Shown: in pieces, positions 6,267 through 7,071 of the stretch
How positions within the stretch are numbered: position 1 is the first letter of the stretch
Layout: every line of letters starts with the position of its first letter
Origin: Malacoplasma sp.
GTDB lineage: Bacteria; Bacillota_I; Bacilli_A; Mycoplasmatales; Mycoplasmoidaceae
Length of the DNA: 7,071 nt
Direction of reading: 5' to 3'
Assembly: GCA_029050415.1 (NCBI GenBank)
Contig: JAIDMU010000162.1
Span: forward strand, 1 to 7,071
The notes under the pieces: model-generated
Told to the model about the DNA's origin: nothing
What the model saw: only the letters and a program-made list of their open reading frames with translations
Database searches by the model: none
Made by a program: the position numbers and the translations under genes

Positions 6267-7071
6267 TTAAATATAAAGATCCATGCATTTTGATAAACTT
6301 CCAAATTTTTTAACAATATCATTTAATTTAGAATCAACAAAAATTTCTCCATTTTTTAAAATAATAATTCTATTAGCTAAATATTGAATTTCTTCCATAT
6401 CATGACTAACTAGTAAAATAGTAATTTTATTTTCTTTACAAAAACTTTTCATAAAATTTTTTATTTTACTTTTAATTGTTACATCTAATCCTGTAGATAA
6501 TTCATCCAAGATTAAAAAACTAGGTTTATGAATAATTGATAACAAACAATTCAATCTTTGACTTTGTCCACCTGATAAGGAAGCTGCTTTTTTATAATAA
6601 AACTCATCAATACCAAAAATATTAATTAATCCATTAATTTCATCCTTTGATAATTCACTTTTAAAAATTTCTAAAACAAAATTAATAACACTTTTTACAG
6701 ATATTCCTTTTGGATAATTCGAATCTTGAAATTGAATACCAATTTTTTCTTGAAAACTATTTTTATAATCAAAATTGTATTTTAAAGTTCCACTATCAGG
6801 TTTATTAATTCCAGCTAATATTTCTACAAATGTTGTTTTTCCAGCACCATTACCACCTAGAATTGCAACATTTTCTCCATCATAAAAATCAATTGAAAGA
6901 TTTTTTAATACATGATTTTTTTGGTGATTAAAAGATTTATTTAAATCTTTAATCTCAATAATTTTTTTTAATTTTGAATTAGGTTTATAAATAATGAATT
7001 TATCTGAATGCTTTTTTTTATTTTCAAGTTCATTTAAACTTTTTTTAATAACTAAATCAGTAATGTTATTT
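6267..7071 (-). CDS. ABC transporter ATP-binding protein, C-terminal 267 residues (start outside window)
   Basis: The frame enters from the right edge with no start codon in view and ends at a true TAA (6269-6267). It contains a complete ATPase domain: Walker A GGNGAGKTT (6857-6831), Q-loop IGIQFQDSNYP, signature SLSGGQSQR (6581-6555), Walker B FLILDELSTGLD and switch histidine LVSHDMEE. The Q-loop region and STGLDV spacing resemble the CcmA/DrrA group that powers ABC-2 type exporters, so I infer an export ATPase; the substrate is unknown. The Walker B Pro that normally follows Glu is Leu here (DEL), while the catalytic Glu remains. About 47 Lys- and Asn-rich residues precede the domain and continue beyond the window, so the protein has an extended N-terminus of unknown length. 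No Trp codons occur. It shares orientation with pstS but is 126 bases away with a likely promoter between, so it is probably a separate unit. Confidence 0.88.
   Translation of the reverse strand, partial: NNITDLVIKKSLNELENKKKHSDKFIIYKPNSKLKKIIEIKDLNKSFNHQKNHVLKNLSIDFYDGENVAILGGNGAGKTTFVEILAGINKPDSGTLKYNFDYKNSFQEKIGIQFQDSNYPKGISVKSVINFVLEIFKSELSKDEINGLINIFGIDEFYYKKAASLSGGQSQRLNCLLSIIHKPSFLILDELSTGLDVTIKSKIKNFMKSFCKENKITILLVSHDMEEIQYLANRIIILKNGEIFVDSKLNDIVKKFGSLSKCMDLYI

Noticed and set aside
1..7071. CRISPR array, tRNA, rRNA, insertion sequence or phage elements
   Set aside because: I found no spaced direct repeats, cloverleaf-like sequence, transposase motifs or terminal repeats; nearly all the window is covered by housekeeping-type genes on one strand.

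Overview
The window looks like a piece of a Mollicutes chromosome (Mycoplasma, Spiroplasma, Mesoplasma or Entomoplasma type). It is very AT-rich, and several genes can only be read whole if TGA encodes tryptophan (genetic code 4). Under that code I count 19 TGA and 3 TGG Trp codons, all in the pst and phoU genes. All seven genes are on the minus strand, so transcription runs from high to low coordinates.

From right to left: 7071-6267 is the C-terminal part of an ABC transporter ATPase that starts outside the window. A 126-base gap (6266-6141) holds the best candidate promoter. Then come pstS (6140-4953, phosphate-binding protein), a fused pstC-pstA permease gene (4944-2953), pstB (2940-2083, ATPase), phoU (2073-1399), trxB (1377-415, thioredoxin reductase) and the 5' part of an unrecognised gene (366-1, running off the left edge). 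From pstS to trxB the gaps are only 8 to 21 bases, so these genes are probably one transcript; the last gene follows after 48 bases.

The core is a complete high-affinity phosphate importer (PstS binds phosphate, the single PstC-PstA polypeptide forms the membrane channel, PstB powers it) with its regulator PhoU. No PhoR/PhoB two-component genes are present here. trxB makes the reductase that keeps thioredoxin reduced and has no obvious link to phosphate uptake.

The region is mainly conventional and I see no convincing new system. The points most worth a second look are the permease fusion with its charged linker, a PstS without a lipobox and with an unusual C-terminal tail, a GC-containing stem-loop near the 3' end of pstS, trxB plus an unknown gene at the end of a phosphate operon, and a perfect 14-bp inverted repeat at the end of trxB.
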